Positions 34,535 to 42,705 of a stretch of DNA of 55,240 nucleotides are shown in pieces. Within the stretch, counting starts at the first letter, position 1. Every line of letters begins with the position of its first letter. The stretch comes from Methylibium sp964622685 (GTDB lineage: Bacteria > Pseudomonadota > Gammaproteobacteria > Burkholderiales > Burkholderiaceae_C): positions 1-55,240 of the forward strand of contig CAZUUU010000005.1 of NCBI GenBank assembly GCA_964622685.1, given 5' to 3'. Both the position numbers and the translations under genes were made by a program. Under the pieces are notes generated by a model that saw only the letters and a list, made by a program, of their open reading frames with translations, did no database searches and had not been told where the DNA came from.

Positions 34535-35278
34535 TCAGCCGCCGCCCAGGCAGGCCAGCATGGCCAGTCGGGCCTCGTTGCGACAGCCCGGCGCGAGCGC
34601 CGGCTCGGCCAGGAAACAGCGATTGATTGCCTGGCTGTACACGCGCAGGCATTCGCTGCGCCGGTCGGCGCTGGGCGGCGGGCGCTGCGGTGGCGGCACG
34701 CCGGCGCCAGGCGGCAGGCCGCCGCCGGGCGGCGGCACACCAGGATCCGGCGACGGCGCAGCGGGCGCCTGGGCGGCGGCCAGCGTCGTGGTCGGGGGCG
34801 CCACGAAGCGCCACTGCCCATAGCTTTCGGCCCCGTCGAAGGCGCGGTCGGCCGCGGCGAAGCCCTTGCGCTTGAGCGGCGCGCGTTCGCTGCGGCTGGC
34901 GATGCCGACGATCGCGCCCTGGTCGCGGATCAGCAACCAGTCGGCGCGGCCGGTCATCGGGTCGGGGTACAGCCTTCGCAGGTGATGCAGCGGCCGCGGC
35001 TGCCGAACGTCCTCGACCAACTGCTCCAGCGTCAGCGGGAACTGCGGCACGCGGCCCGGCGTGGCCGCGGCGTAGCGCGCCAGCGCCTGACGGTACTGGT
35101 TGCCGACGAACAGCAACTCGCGCTCGCGCTCGCGCTGCGCCAGGGTCTGCTGCTGGCGCAGGGGCAGCAGCGTCGCCAGGCTCACCAGGGCCACCGCGAG
35201 GATCGCCACCAGCAGCGCCGCACCGCGGTGGCGGCACCGAGCGGGCCCCGCCCCGAGCGATCGCGTCTTCGGTGGCAT
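34535..35278 (-). CDS. Type II secretion/type IV pilus-like minor pseudopilin, long form
   Basis: A 247-residue prepilin-like protein. A basic leader (CRHRG) is followed by the hydrophobic helix AALLVAILAVALVSLATLLP; the usual glutamate at +5 is missing, as in GspK- or GspX-type tip subunits. The soluble part has QYRQALARYAAATPGRVPQF and LYPDPMTGRADWLLIRDQGA, typical of these pseudopilins, then a Pro/Gly-rich linker (about 165-200) and a C-terminal cysteine-containing segment (ECLRVYSQAINRCFL, ALAPGCRNEARLAMLACLGG). Last gene of the operon, 9 bases after the GspG-like gene. It probably caps the pseudopilus. Confidence 0.8.
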   Translation of the reverse strand: MPPKTRSLGAGPARCRHRGAALLVAILAVALVSLATLLPLRQQQTLAQRERERELLFVGNQYRQALARYAAATPGRVPQFPLTLEQLVEDVRQPRPLHHLRRLYPDPMTGRADWLLIRDQGAIVGIASRSERAPLKRKGFAAADRAFDGAESYGQWRFVAPPTTTLAAAQAPAAPSPDPGVPPPGGGLPPGAGVPPPQRPPPSADRRSECLRVYSQAINRCFLAEPALAPGCRNEARLAMLACLGGG

Positions 35279-35287
35279 GGGCCGGCG

Positions 35288-35704
35288 CTACCAGTCGCCA
35301 TAGGGCGTGCCGTCCCGCCCGACGCCTTCCGCGCCGCTGCGGATGTCGACCACGCCGTCGGGCAGTGGCGCGCCGGACGGGTTCTCGTCGACGCGGGCAT
35401 CGGCCGCGCGCACGGCCAGCCAGCCGTCGCGCCGATCGGTCATCGGATCGACGGGCAGTTCGCGCAGGTAGCGCAGGCGGACTAGATCGTCCAGGGTGGC
35501 CGGCGGCCGACCCTGGTCGGCCTCGAACTGGTCGAGCGCCGAGCGCATTTCTTTCAGCGTCGCGCGCAGCGTGGCCTCGCGTGCCCGCTCGATGTAGTCG
35601 ACGGTTCGCGGCGCGACGATGCTGAGCAGCAAGGCCACCACGGCCAGCACGACCAGCAGCTCGATCAGCGTGAAGCCGCGGCGGCGATGCGGTGGGCTCG
35701 ACAT
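35288..35704 (-). CDS. GspG-like pseudopilin (second copy)
   Basis: A 138-residue prepilin with a class III leader: RRRGFTLIELLVVLAVVALL, cut between G and F, with glutamate at +5. The body (LRATLKEMRSALDQFEADQG, LRELPVDPMTDRRDGW) is that of GspG-type subunits and ends in GRDGTPYGDW. This tail is nearly the same as that of the next pseudopilin (GLNGVPYRDW), so the two genes arose by duplication. It lies between two other pseudopilin genes with 4- to 9-base gaps. Processing needs a prepilin peptidase (GspO/PilD), which is not in the window. Confidence 0.87.
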   Translation of the reverse strand: MSSPPHRRRGFTLIELLVVLAVVALLLSIVAPRTVDYIERAREATLRATLKEMRSALDQFEADQGRPPATLDDLVRLRYLRELPVDPMTDRRDGWLAVRAADARVDENPSGAPLPDGVVDIRSGAEGVGRDGTPYGDW

Positions 35705-35708
35705 CGGC

Positions 35709-36203
35709 TCACCAGTCCCGGTAGGGCACGCCGTTCAGCCCCACGCCCGGCGCCCGCGAGTACACGTCGAAGACGTCGGCTCCGGGCCGAGGGTCGTCGG
35801 GCGGGCTGGCGTAGCTGCGCAGGCCCCAACCCGGGTCGCCGGGGACCGCCGCCCCGGATTCATCGGCCGGTCGCATCGGATCGCTCGGCAGGCGCCGAAG
35901 GAAGTAGAGGCGCGCGCCGTCGGTCCGGCTCGCGTCGGGGACCCCGGTAACGAGCAGCTCGAGCGAGGCCGGATAGCCGGAGGCGTCGGCCGGCAGCCGG
36001 ACGCGGCCGTCCCGCGCCGCCTCGCGATAGGCATCCAGGGCCCCGCGAATCTCTCGCAGGGCCTGGCGCAGTTCGGTCTCGCGCTCACGCTGCGCCTGCA
36101 GCTTGAGCACCGGCACCGCCATCGTCACCAGGATGGACAGCACCGCGAGCGCGATCGCCATCTCGAGCAAGGTGAATCCCTTGCGCGCGTTCCGGATCGA
36201 CAT
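35709..36203 (-). CDS. GspG/GspH-like pseudopilin (third copy)
   Basis: A 164-residue prepilin: leader RNARKG then FTLLEMAIALAVLSILVTMA, with glutamate at +5. The body has ELRQALREIRGALDAYREAA and YFLRRLPSDPMRPADESG, and it ends in GLNGVPYRDW, like its neighbour. About 25 residues longer than that neighbour. It follows the secretin by 22 bases and probably acts as a minor subunit in the same pseudopilus. Confidence 0.86.
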   Translation of the reverse strand: MSIRNARKGFTLLEMAIALAVLSILVTMAVPVLKLQAQRERETELRQALREIRGALDAYREAARDGRVRLPADASGYPASLELLVTGVPDASRTDGARLYFLRRLPSDPMRPADESGAAVPGDPGWGLRSYASPPDDPRPGADVFDVYSRAPGVGLNGVPYRDW

Positions 36204-36225
36204 GCCGATGCTCCCTGCGCCGCAA

Positions 36226-38487
36226 TCACAGGCCGATGCGGACGGTGGCCGAGCCCCCGGTCAGCGGCCGCTGCTGACCGTCCGGCAGGCGCACGCTGCC
36301 TCCGAGCACCTGCACGAGCGCCGAGCCGGCGCCGGCCGCCTGGGCGCGCAGGGTGACGCTGCCGACCAGGCTGCCGCCACCCGCCTGAAGCGCGACCGAC
36401 ACGCGGCCCGTGCCCCCGAGCAACGACGGATCGAACTGCAGCACGGCCTCGCCCTGCTGCGCCGTCCCGCTGTCGGCGACCTCGACGACGACGCTGAACT
36501 CCCGACCGATCGAGACCTCGGGCGGGACCTTCAATTGCGCCGTGTAGTTGGCTGGCGCCGGGGCGTCCGGCGCGACTGCAGGCGCGACAGCGGGCGCCAC
36601 AGCGGACGCCGGGGCCGCGGCCGGCGCGACAGCCAAGCCGGCAGGCGCCGCTGCGCCGCCGCTCGACGACAGGCCGATGCCTCGCGCGGGCGTGGGCGCA
36701 ATGCGGATCGGCAAGGCCCCGACGGCGGCCTCGGTGCCGGCGGCCAGCACCAGCTGCTCGCCGGTCGGCGGCGCGAGGTTGCGCAGCACGCGGGGTGTGA
36801 TCAGCAGCACGATCTCGCTCTTCTCGCGCGTGCGGGTCGTGTTGCCGAACGCGCGGCCGATGCCCGGCAGGTCGCCGAGCCCGGGCACCTTGGCCAGCGT
36901 GTCGCGGTCGTTGTCGTTGATCAGGCCCGCCAGGACCGCCGTCTCGCCGTCGCGCAAGCGCAGGTTCGTCTGCGCCGTGCGCGTCCCCAGACGAAACGCC
37001 GTCGTGCCGCCATCGGCCGAGACGATGCGCTCGAGGTTGGTGTTGACCTCGAGCATGACCTTGATGCCCACCTCATCGTCGAGGAAGACATTGGGCTCGA
37101 CCTCCAGCTTCAGCCCCACGTCGAGGTAGGACACCGAGGACGCGACCCCGGCGTTCTGCACCGCCGTGCTGGTGAAGACCGGCAGCTTCTCGCCGATCAG
37201 GATCTTGGCCTTCTCCCGGTTCTTCGCGCGGATGCGCGGGTTGGCCAGCAGATTGACGTCGGTATCGGTCGCCTGCAGTCCGATGCGCAGGGCCGGATTG
37301 CCGATCGTCGCGACCAGTGAAGGATCGCGCGTGTCGATGCGCCCGCTCGGCACGCGCGTGGACAGCGGCAGCTGGGCCTCGACACGCACCTCGCTCGGGA
37401 ACTGCACGCCGAGGTCGCGCGCCCGCGTGTGGCTGACTTCCAGCACCTCGACCTCCATCATCACCTCGGGTTCGGCGACGTCGATGGCGTCGATCAGGCG
37501 CTCGGCCAGGCGCACGGCTTCCGCGGTGTCGCGGATCGCCACCATGTTGAGCTTCTCGTCGACATGCACTTCCTTGGTCTTGGCCAGCGTGCGAAGCAGC
37601 CCCTGGGCCTGCTTGGCTTCCGCATTGGTCAGGAAGAAGACCCGCGCCGTCAGCTCCTGGTACTCGCGCTGCTTGGCCTGGGTGGCCGGGTAGATGAGCA
37701 GCGAGTTGTCGTTGAGCACCTTGCGATCGAGCTGCTGCGTCAGCAGCAGCAGCCGGATCACGTCCTGCACCGGGCTGGCGCGCACGGTGAGCGTCACGCG
37801 CGCGTCGGGGCGGACGTCCTTGTCGAACACGAAATTGAGCTGCGCCGTGCGGCCGATGACGTCGAAGGCGTTGCGCAGCGGCGTGTCGCGCAGCTCCAGC
37901 GTGATGGGCGCCTGGAACGCGGCCTTGAGGCTCGGCGGCATCAGCTCGGCGTTCATCTGCCGCTCGCGCAACTTCGCCAGCGCGCGGCGGGCCGGGCCGT
38001 GCATGGCGTCCTGCGCGAGCACGCCGCGCAGCACCGACTCGGCCTCCGCGAGGCGGCCTTCGCCGATCGATGATTCAGCCCGCACGACCTTCTGGTCGTG
38101 ATCGCGCCGCGCCCGCATCGACTCGAGACCGGCACGCGCGCGGTGGTTGCCCGGATCGAGCTTCAGCACCCGGTCATACAGATCGCCGGCCTCTTCGAAA
38201 CGGCGTGACTGCGCGGCGCCGTCGGCGGCCACCAGCCACTGCATCTGGGCCAGGTCCTTCTGGCGGACATAGGCGGCGCGCAGCTCGAGGTCGTCCGGCG
38301 CTCGGCGCCGGCCGGCCTCCAGCACTTCCAGCGCCTCCTGCGTGCGACCGGCAGCCACCAGCTCACGGCCCTGGCGCAACTCGGGGGCCGTGCCGCAGCC
38401 GAACAGGCTCGCCACGGCGAGCACGAGGATCGGCCATGCGCGGGGACAGCCGCCGCGCCGGCGCGCACTCATCGGGAGGGTGTTCAT
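36226..38487 (-). CDS. Secretin (GspD-like) lipoprotein with N-terminal TPR and C-terminal cohesin-like domain
   Basis: A 753-residue outer-membrane gate. A lipoprotein signal (LAVASLFGC) makes it self-targeting. Residues about 30-170 form TPR repeats (ELVAAGRTQEALEVLEAGRR, EAGDLYDRVLKLDPGNHRAR). A short secretin/TonB N-domain (about 190-265; ITLELRDTPLRNAFDVIGRT), an N1-like domain, and the secretin core (about 345-590) with VPGLGDLPGIGRAF and SEIVLLITPRVL follow. After an Ala/Pro linker, the last 130 residues look like a cohesin-type sandwich (VSIGREFSVVVEVADSG, GEAVLQFDPSLL). The TPR and cohesin parts distinguish it from standard GspD and resemble a separate T2SS-like lineage. Its start follows the PilP-like stop by one base. 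Confidence 0.9.
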   Translation of the reverse strand: MNTLPMSARRRGGCPRAWPILVLAVASLFGCGTAPELRQGRELVAAGRTQEALEVLEAGRRRAPDDLELRAAYVRQKDLAQMQWLVAADGAAQSRRFEEAGDLYDRVLKLDPGNHRARAGLESMRARRDHDQKVVRAESSIGEGRLAEAESVLRGVLAQDAMHGPARRALAKLRERQMNAELMPPSLKAAFQAPITLELRDTPLRNAFDVIGRTAQLNFVFDKDVRPDARVTLTVRASPVQDVIRLLLLTQQLDRKVLNDNSLLIYPATQAKQREYQELTARVFFLTNAEAKQAQGLLRTLAKTKEVHVDEKLNMVAIRDTAEAVRLAERLIDAIDVAEPEVMMEVEVLEVSHTRARDLGVQFPSEVRVEAQLPLSTRVPSGRIDTRDPSLVATIGNPALRIGLQATDTDVNLLANPRIRAKNREKAKILIGEKLPVFTSTAVQNAGVASSVSYLDVGLKLEVEPNVFLDDEVGIKVMLEVNTNLERIVSADGGTTAFRLGTRTAQTNLRLRDGETAVLAGLINDNDRDTLAKVPGLGDLPGIGRAFGNTTRTREKSEIVLLITPRVLRNLAPPTGEQLVLAAGTEAAVGALPIRIAPTPARGIGLSSSGGAAAPAGLAVAPAAAPASAVAPAVAPAVAPDAPAPANYTAQLKVPPEVSIGREFSVVVEVADSGTAQQGEAVLQFDPSLLGGTGRVSVALQAGGGSLVGSVTLRAQAAGAGSALVQVLGGSVRLPDGQQRPLTGGSATVRIGL

Positions 38488-38488
38488 G

Positions 38489-39019
38489 TCAGGGCTGCGT
38501 CGCGAGCGGCAAGCGCTCGCCGGTGGGAAGGTGAACGAAGCTCAGGTGCGTGCCGCCATCCTGCTCGAGCCGGAAGTCGCCCCACTGCTCGCCGACCGCC
38601 AGCACCAGGGTCTGGGACCCCTGGCTGAGCAGGATCGAGGAGACGTCGGCGGTGATCAGCCGACCCGCGAAGCCGAAGGGCAGGGTCAGCGGCAGGGGCG
38701 GCGGCGCCGGGGGGGCGGAAGCTGTCGCGGCCGGTCGCGCAGCCGGCCGGCCGTAGGCGGCGAACAGATCGCGCCGTCCCTGGGGCGCAGGATCCGACCG
38801 CTGCGGCAGGCGCAGGACGGCCGCGGCCGGGCGCACCGTCGACTCCTCCGGCAGGCCTGCGGCGCCCGCTGCGGCTTCGCCGGAGGCCGGCACCGCCCGC
38901 GACGGCGGTCGCAAGTCCTCGGGGGCCTCGTCGCCGACCGCCCACAGCGAAGCGACGAGCGTGGCGAACAGGGCCGCGCCCAGCAGACCCCAGCGGCGGC
39001 GGCGTGCCAGCGCGCTCAT
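38489..39019 (-). CDS. GspC/PilP-like periplasmic coupling protein
   Basis: A 176-residue bitopic protein: one membrane segment (WGLLGAALFATLVASLWAVG, about 10-29), an Ala/Pro-rich linker, the motif GRRDLFAAYG found before PilP/GspC homology regions, and a small beta domain (about 110-165; PFGFAGRLITADVSSILLSQ, LVLAVGEQWGDFRLEQ). GspC and PilP link the inner-membrane platform to the secretin, which is encoded next. GGAGG lies 6 bases before the start. No PDZ domain is present, so it is nearer to PilP than to full GspC. Confidence 0.78.
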   Translation of the reverse strand: MSALARRRRWGLLGAALFATLVASLWAVGDEAPEDLRPPSRAVPASGEAAAGAAGLPEESTVRPAAAVLRLPQRSDPAPQGRRDLFAAYGRPAARPAATASAPPAPPPLPLTLPFGFAGRLITADVSSILLSQGSQTLVLAVGEQWGDFRLEQDGGTHLSFVHLPTGERLPLATQP

Positions 39020-39053
39020 CGCGAGCCTCCGTCGGCGCCGGCGGCGTCGCGAG

Positions 39054-39641
39054 TCACGGCGCGCCCCGGCTGTAGAGGCTCAGCACGACACGGGCGCGCA
39101 GCTTGCCGCTGCCGGTGGCGTCGCGCTGCAGCGACAGCTCGTCGATGCCGGCGGCCGGGTGCTCCGCCATCACCCGGGCCAGCCACAGCGTCAGGTCGCG
39201 ATAGCTGCCTCGCAGCGGCAGCACGACCTGCGAGCGCACGAGCTCGGTCGACGCCAGCGGCGGGGCCCGGTACTCGGCGCGTTCGATGTCGAGCCCGGCG
39301 CGTGCCGCCTCGCGATGCAGACTCTCGATGAACTCGGGCACCGCCTCCAGCCCCGGCAGCTGGGTGACGAAGGAGCGCGCCTCGGTGCCGGACGGCATGA
39401 CGGTCGGCCGCTCCGATGCTCGCAGCAGTCGCGTGCGTGCTGCGTCGGCGCTGGCCTGCAGGGCGTCGCGGCGCACCGTCAGCCCTTGGTGACCGAGGCC
39501 CAGCACCACGGCGATCGCGCACAGCGCGATGCCTGCCAGGCCGACGTGGCCCAGGCGAGCGGCCACATAGGATGCCCACGCGCGGGCCGGACGAAGCGAT
39601 GGGCTCAGCATGGCCGTCAGGGCCGGCGCGAGCCGGCACAT
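39054..39641 (-). CDS. PilO/GspM-like inner-membrane assembly protein
   Basis: Up to 195 residues: one membrane segment (GHVGLAGIALCAIAVVLGLG), a short coiled part, and a ferredoxin-like domain (about 75-190; LPGLEAVPEFIESLHREAAR, SQVVLPLRGSYRDLTLWLAR, HPAAGIDELSLQRD) as in PilO. The start at 39641 has AAGGAG but very close, and overlaps the previous gene by 25 bases; an ATG at 39611 is the alternative. It stands in the pilM-N-O-P order, which supports the call despite weak sequence identity. Confidence 0.78.
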   Translation of the reverse strand: MCRLAPALTAMLSPSLRPARAWASYVAARLGHVGLAGIALCAIAVVLGLGHQGLTVRRDALQASADAARTRLLRASERPTVMPSGTEARSFVTQLPGLEAVPEFIESLHREAARAGLDIERAEYRAPPLASTELVRSQVVLPLRGSYRDLTLWLARVMAEHPAAGIDELSLQRDATGSGKLRARVVLSLYSRGAP

Positions 39642-40273
39642 GGCTCCTTGGCACCGGGGCCTGATGCGCAGGCCAGGCGCAGCGCCTGCGGGTCTGCCGC
39701 CGGGTTCGCTGCCGAAGCATGCGCTGCGCCGGCGTCGAGTCGCACGCTGAGGCGCGCCTGCACGCCGCTGGTGCCGGACTCGCCCGACGTGCGCTCGTGG
39801 TTGACGAGCTGAGCACCGCGCAGTGGTGGCCCGGCAGCCTCCAGCTCGCGCAGGTACTGCAGCACGGCCTCCAGGCTGCGCGCCTCGACCTGCAGTTGCA
39901 GCCGCGAGAACTCGGTGTCGACCGACAGCTGCAACAGGTGCACGGAGGGCTGCGCACTGGCCTCGAGCGCATCGAGGAGTTCAAACCAGGGGCGGTGGAG
40001 ACGGGCCGCCGTGCGCTCCGCCTCGGTGCGAAGCCGCCGCTCCGCGGGGCTCGCCGTGCGCTCCGGCAAGGACCCGGCCCGCTGTCGCCGCTGCTGAAGG
40101 TCGAGGCGCTCCACCTGCTCGGCGAGCTCGTCGAACTGCCGGACCAGCGGCACCATGGCACCGACAGCCAGCGAGACCGCAAGCAGCCCGGCCAGCAGCC
40201 AGGCCACGGCCCAGGCCCCGGCGCCGCGCCGTGTCGACCGCAGGTCGATGCCGAAATGCTCGCGGACCATCAT
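39617..40273 (-). CDS. PilN/GspL-C-like inner-membrane assembly protein
   Basis: A 218-residue protein from the ATGATG at 40273, 4 bases after the previous stop. One membrane segment (AWAVAWLLAGLLAVSLAVGA, about 17-36), a coiled stretch (QFDELAEQVERLDLQQRRQR), and a ferredoxin-like periplasmic domain (about 95-165; RPWFELLDALEASAQPSVHL, LEAVLQYLRELEAAGPPLRG), the pattern of PilN. The tail has two cysteines. With PilM- and PilO-like neighbours it would form the inner-membrane platform that connects the ATPase to the secretin. Confidence 0.78.
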   Translation of the reverse strand: MMVREHFGIDLRSTRRGAGAWAVAWLLAGLLAVSLAVGAMVPLVRQFDELAEQVERLDLQQRRQRAGSLPERTASPAERRLRTEAERTAARLHRPWFELLDALEASAQPSVHLLQLSVDTEFSRLQLQVEARSLEAVLQYLRELEAAGPPLRGAQLVNHERTSGESGTSGVQARLSVRLDAGAAHASAANPAADPQALRLACASGPGAKEPCAGSRRP

Positions 40274-40277
40274 CAGC

Positions 40278-40988
40278 TCACTGCAGGCGCACGAGGCGCG
40301 GTGCCAGCGCCCGCAGCGGCTCGCCGTCGCTGGCATCGAAGACCGCCGACGGCCCGATGGCCAGGGCCGGCATCGGCCCGCCACGGCCGAGCGCGGCCCA
40401 CTCGACCAGCAGCGCGGCGCGCAGCTCCTCGATCGAAGGCGTCATGCGCCGCAATCTCACGCGCTCCAGGCAGCCGTCGGCCAGCAGGCTCAGCAAGGCG
40501 TGCCGCGGGCCGATGTCCGCCACGGCACCGGTGAAGCGGGGCTCCTGGCCGCGCAGGCCGTCGAGGCGCGTCAGCGCGTCGACGCGAACACTCCGCAGTC
40601 CGGCGCCGAACGCGTCCTCGAGCTGGCTCAGCAGGGCCATCGGCAGGGCCACGGCCAGCCGCGGCCTCGACGGGCGCTCGGCGATCACGCGCAGATGCCA
40701 GCCGTCAGCGACGTCACCGAACAGATCGTCGAAGCGGCTCTGGGCGTAGGCCAGCCACCGCGCCTCCGACGTCAGCGCATCGGCCCAGGGCAGCACCAAC
40801 AGCCGGACGTGGAGGGCGTTCACGACCACCTCGACGCGCCGGCGGCCCGGCTCGACAGCGGACACGGCCTGGCGGAGTGCGGCCTGGCAATCTCCGCCCT
40901 CGATCGGGAACTGGCCGGCCGCGCGGTCACCGACCGACACGGCGACGACGTCGCAGCCGAGCTCGATGCGGAGGGATTCTTCGCGCAT
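40278..40988 (-). CDS. PilM/GspL-N-like cytoplasmic assembly protein
   Basis: A 236-residue protein without membrane segments. Its N-terminus (LRIELGCDVVAVSVGDRAAG) fits the actin-like fold of PilM and of the cytoplasmic half of GspL; later segments such as FTGAVADIGPRHALLSLLAD fit the same fold, but conservation is low. PilM/GspL recruits the secretion ATPase, which is encoded directly upstream, 7 bases away. It is shorter than PilM (about 350), so part of the domain is missing or reduced. The call rests on order as much as on sequence. Confidence 0.68.
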   Translation of the reverse strand: MREESLRIELGCDVVAVSVGDRAAGQFPIEGGDCQAALRQAVSAVEPGRRRVEVVVNALHVRLLVLPWADALTSEARWLAYAQSRFDDLFGDVADGWHLRVIAERPSRPRLAVALPMALLSQLEDAFGAGLRSVRVDALTRLDGLRGQEPRFTGAVADIGPRHALLSLLADGCLERVRLRRMTPSIEELRAALLVEWAALGRGGPMPALAIGPSAVFDASDGEPLRALAPRLVRLQ

Positions 40989-40995
40989 GCCGGCC

Positions 40996-42705
40996 TCAGC
41001 TCTCGTCCACCGGGTCGGGATCGGCGAAGGTCACGCGATCCAGCTCGGCCAGGGTCGTGTCGCCGGCGGCGACCAGCTCGAGCGCCGCGGCGCGGATCGA
41101 CCGCAGGCCGCGACGCCGCGCCGCGGCCTTGACGGCCGCCAGCGAGGCACGCTGGGCGATCAGGTCGCGCAACTCGTCGTCGAGGACCAGCACCTCGGCC
41201 ACCGCGCGCCGCCCGCGGTAGCCGCTGCCGCGACAGGCGCCGCAGCCGCGTCCCGCCTTCAGCGTCAGGCCTTGCAGACGCTCGCGCTCGGCGACGGTCC
41301 GCAGGCGCAGATCGGGCGCGACGTCGTGCAGGCACAGCGGGCAGTTGATGCGGACCAGCCGCTGGGCGATCACCGCATTGAGCGCCGCCGTCAGGTTGAA
41401 GGGATCGACCCCGATGTGCAGCATCCGCCCGATCACGTCGAACACGCTGTTGGCGTGCACGGTCGTGAAGACCAGGTGCCCGGTCAGCGCTGCCTGCACC
41501 GCGATCTGGCCGGTCTCGGCATCGCGGATCTCCCCGACCATGATCTTGTCCGGATCATGGCGCAGGATCGATCGCAAGCCGCGCGAGAAGCTCAGCCCGC
41601 GCTTCTCGTTGACGGGCACCTGCACGATGCCGTGCAGCTGGTACTCGACCGGATCCTCGATGGTCACGATCTTCTCGGTGCCGTGGTTGATCTCGGTCAG
41701 CGCGGCGTAGAGGGTGGTCGTCTTGCCGCTACCGGTCGGGCCGGTCACCAGCAGCAGCCCGTAGGGCAGCTGGGCGAGTTCACGCAGCCGGCGGATCGTC
41801 GCGGCGTCGAAGCCCAGGCTCTCGAAGCTCAGGCCCTTCATGTCGTCGGCCAGCCGCTGGCGGTCCAGGATCCGCACCACCGCGTCCTCGCCGTGCACGG
41901 CCGGCATCACGGACACGCGCAGGTCCACGTCACGGCCGTCGATGCGGACCTGGAAGCGACCGTCCTGCGGGACACGTCGCTCGGCGATGTCGAGCTCGGC
42001 CAGCACCTTCAGGCGCGAGATCAACTGCTCGGCGGTGGCCCGGTCGTCGATGCGCCCGGCGGCGTCCAGGACCCCGTCGACGCGCAGCTTGATGAGCATG
42101 CCGTCGGCCTCGGACTCCAGATGCAGGTCGCTCGCCCCCGCGCGGACCGCGTCGAACAGGACCGAACTGGCCAGCCGCACGACCGGGCTGGACTCGCCGG
42201 CGATGCCGCCCAGCGAAAGATCCTGCGTGGACGCACCGGACTTGCCGTCGGTCGTCCCGCTGACGCCCGACAAGGCCCCTTCGGTGGCGCGCTGCGAGCT
42301 GCTGCAGCGGCGCAGCCACGCATGGATCTCGTCGGGCGCCGCCAGGGCGATGGCGAACGGCCGGCCGAGGCGGCACTCGGCCCAGTCGATGCGACCGGCG
42401 TCGAAGGGATCGTCGATGACCAGCCACAGCGACTCGTCCCGATCGGCGTGGCGGCCTACGGCCAGCTGGCGCCGCTCGGCTTCTGCAAAGCCGATGGCGC
42501 CGGCATCGGGCGTCAGCTCGAACAACTGTTTCGCGTCGAAGAAAGGCAGGCCCATCGCCGCGGCGCAGCCGGCCAGTGCCTCGGCCGGCGCGCTGCCGAG
42601 CGCCTCCGCTGCGACCGCCGCGAACGAGCGGCCGGTCGTCCGTGCCGCCAGCGACTGCTGCGCGAAGAACTCACCCGAGGCCGGGACCACGGCGTCGCGC
42701 TTCAC
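40996..42705 (-). CDS. gspE: Secretion ATPase GspE/PilB family
   Basis: A 569-residue hexameric ATPase that drives pseudopilus assembly at the inner membrane. The start is the GTG at 42705, overlapping the gspF stop as GTGA; the much longer open frame upstream is gspF read in another frame. A short N1 domain (about 1-140), then the catalytic part with Walker A GPTGSGKTTTLYAAL (about 320), the Asp box (TIEDPVEYQL), Walker B (DPDKIMVGEIRDAETGQIA) and the His box (TGHLVFTTVHAN). A zinc tetracysteine (CPLCLHD and CGACRGSGYRGR) follows, as in GspE. Confidence 0.95.
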   Translation of the reverse strand: MKRDAVVPASGEFFAQQSLAARTTGRSFAAVAAEALGSAPAEALAGCAAAMGLPFFDAKQLFELTPDAGAIGFAEAERRQLAVGRHADRDESLWLVIDDPFDAGRIDWAECRLGRPFAIALAAPDEIHAWLRRCSSSQRATEGALSGVSGTTDGKSGASTQDLSLGGIAGESSPVVRLASSVLFDAVRAGASDLHLESEADGMLIKLRVDGVLDAAGRIDDRATAEQLISRLKVLAELDIAERRVPQDGRFQVRIDGRDVDLRVSVMPAVHGEDAVVRILDRQRLADDMKGLSFESLGFDAATIRRLRELAQLPYGLLLVTGPTGSGKTTTLYAALTEINHGTEKIVTIEDPVEYQLHGIVQVPVNEKRGLSFSRGLRSILRHDPDKIMVGEIRDAETGQIAVQAALTGHLVFTTVHANSVFDVIGRMLHIGVDPFNLTAALNAVIAQRLVRINCPLCLHDVAPDLRLRTVAERERLQGLTLKAGRGCGACRGSGYRGRRAVAEVLVLDDELRDLIAQRASLAAVKAAARRRGLRSIRAAALELVAAGDTTLAELDRVTFADPDPVDES

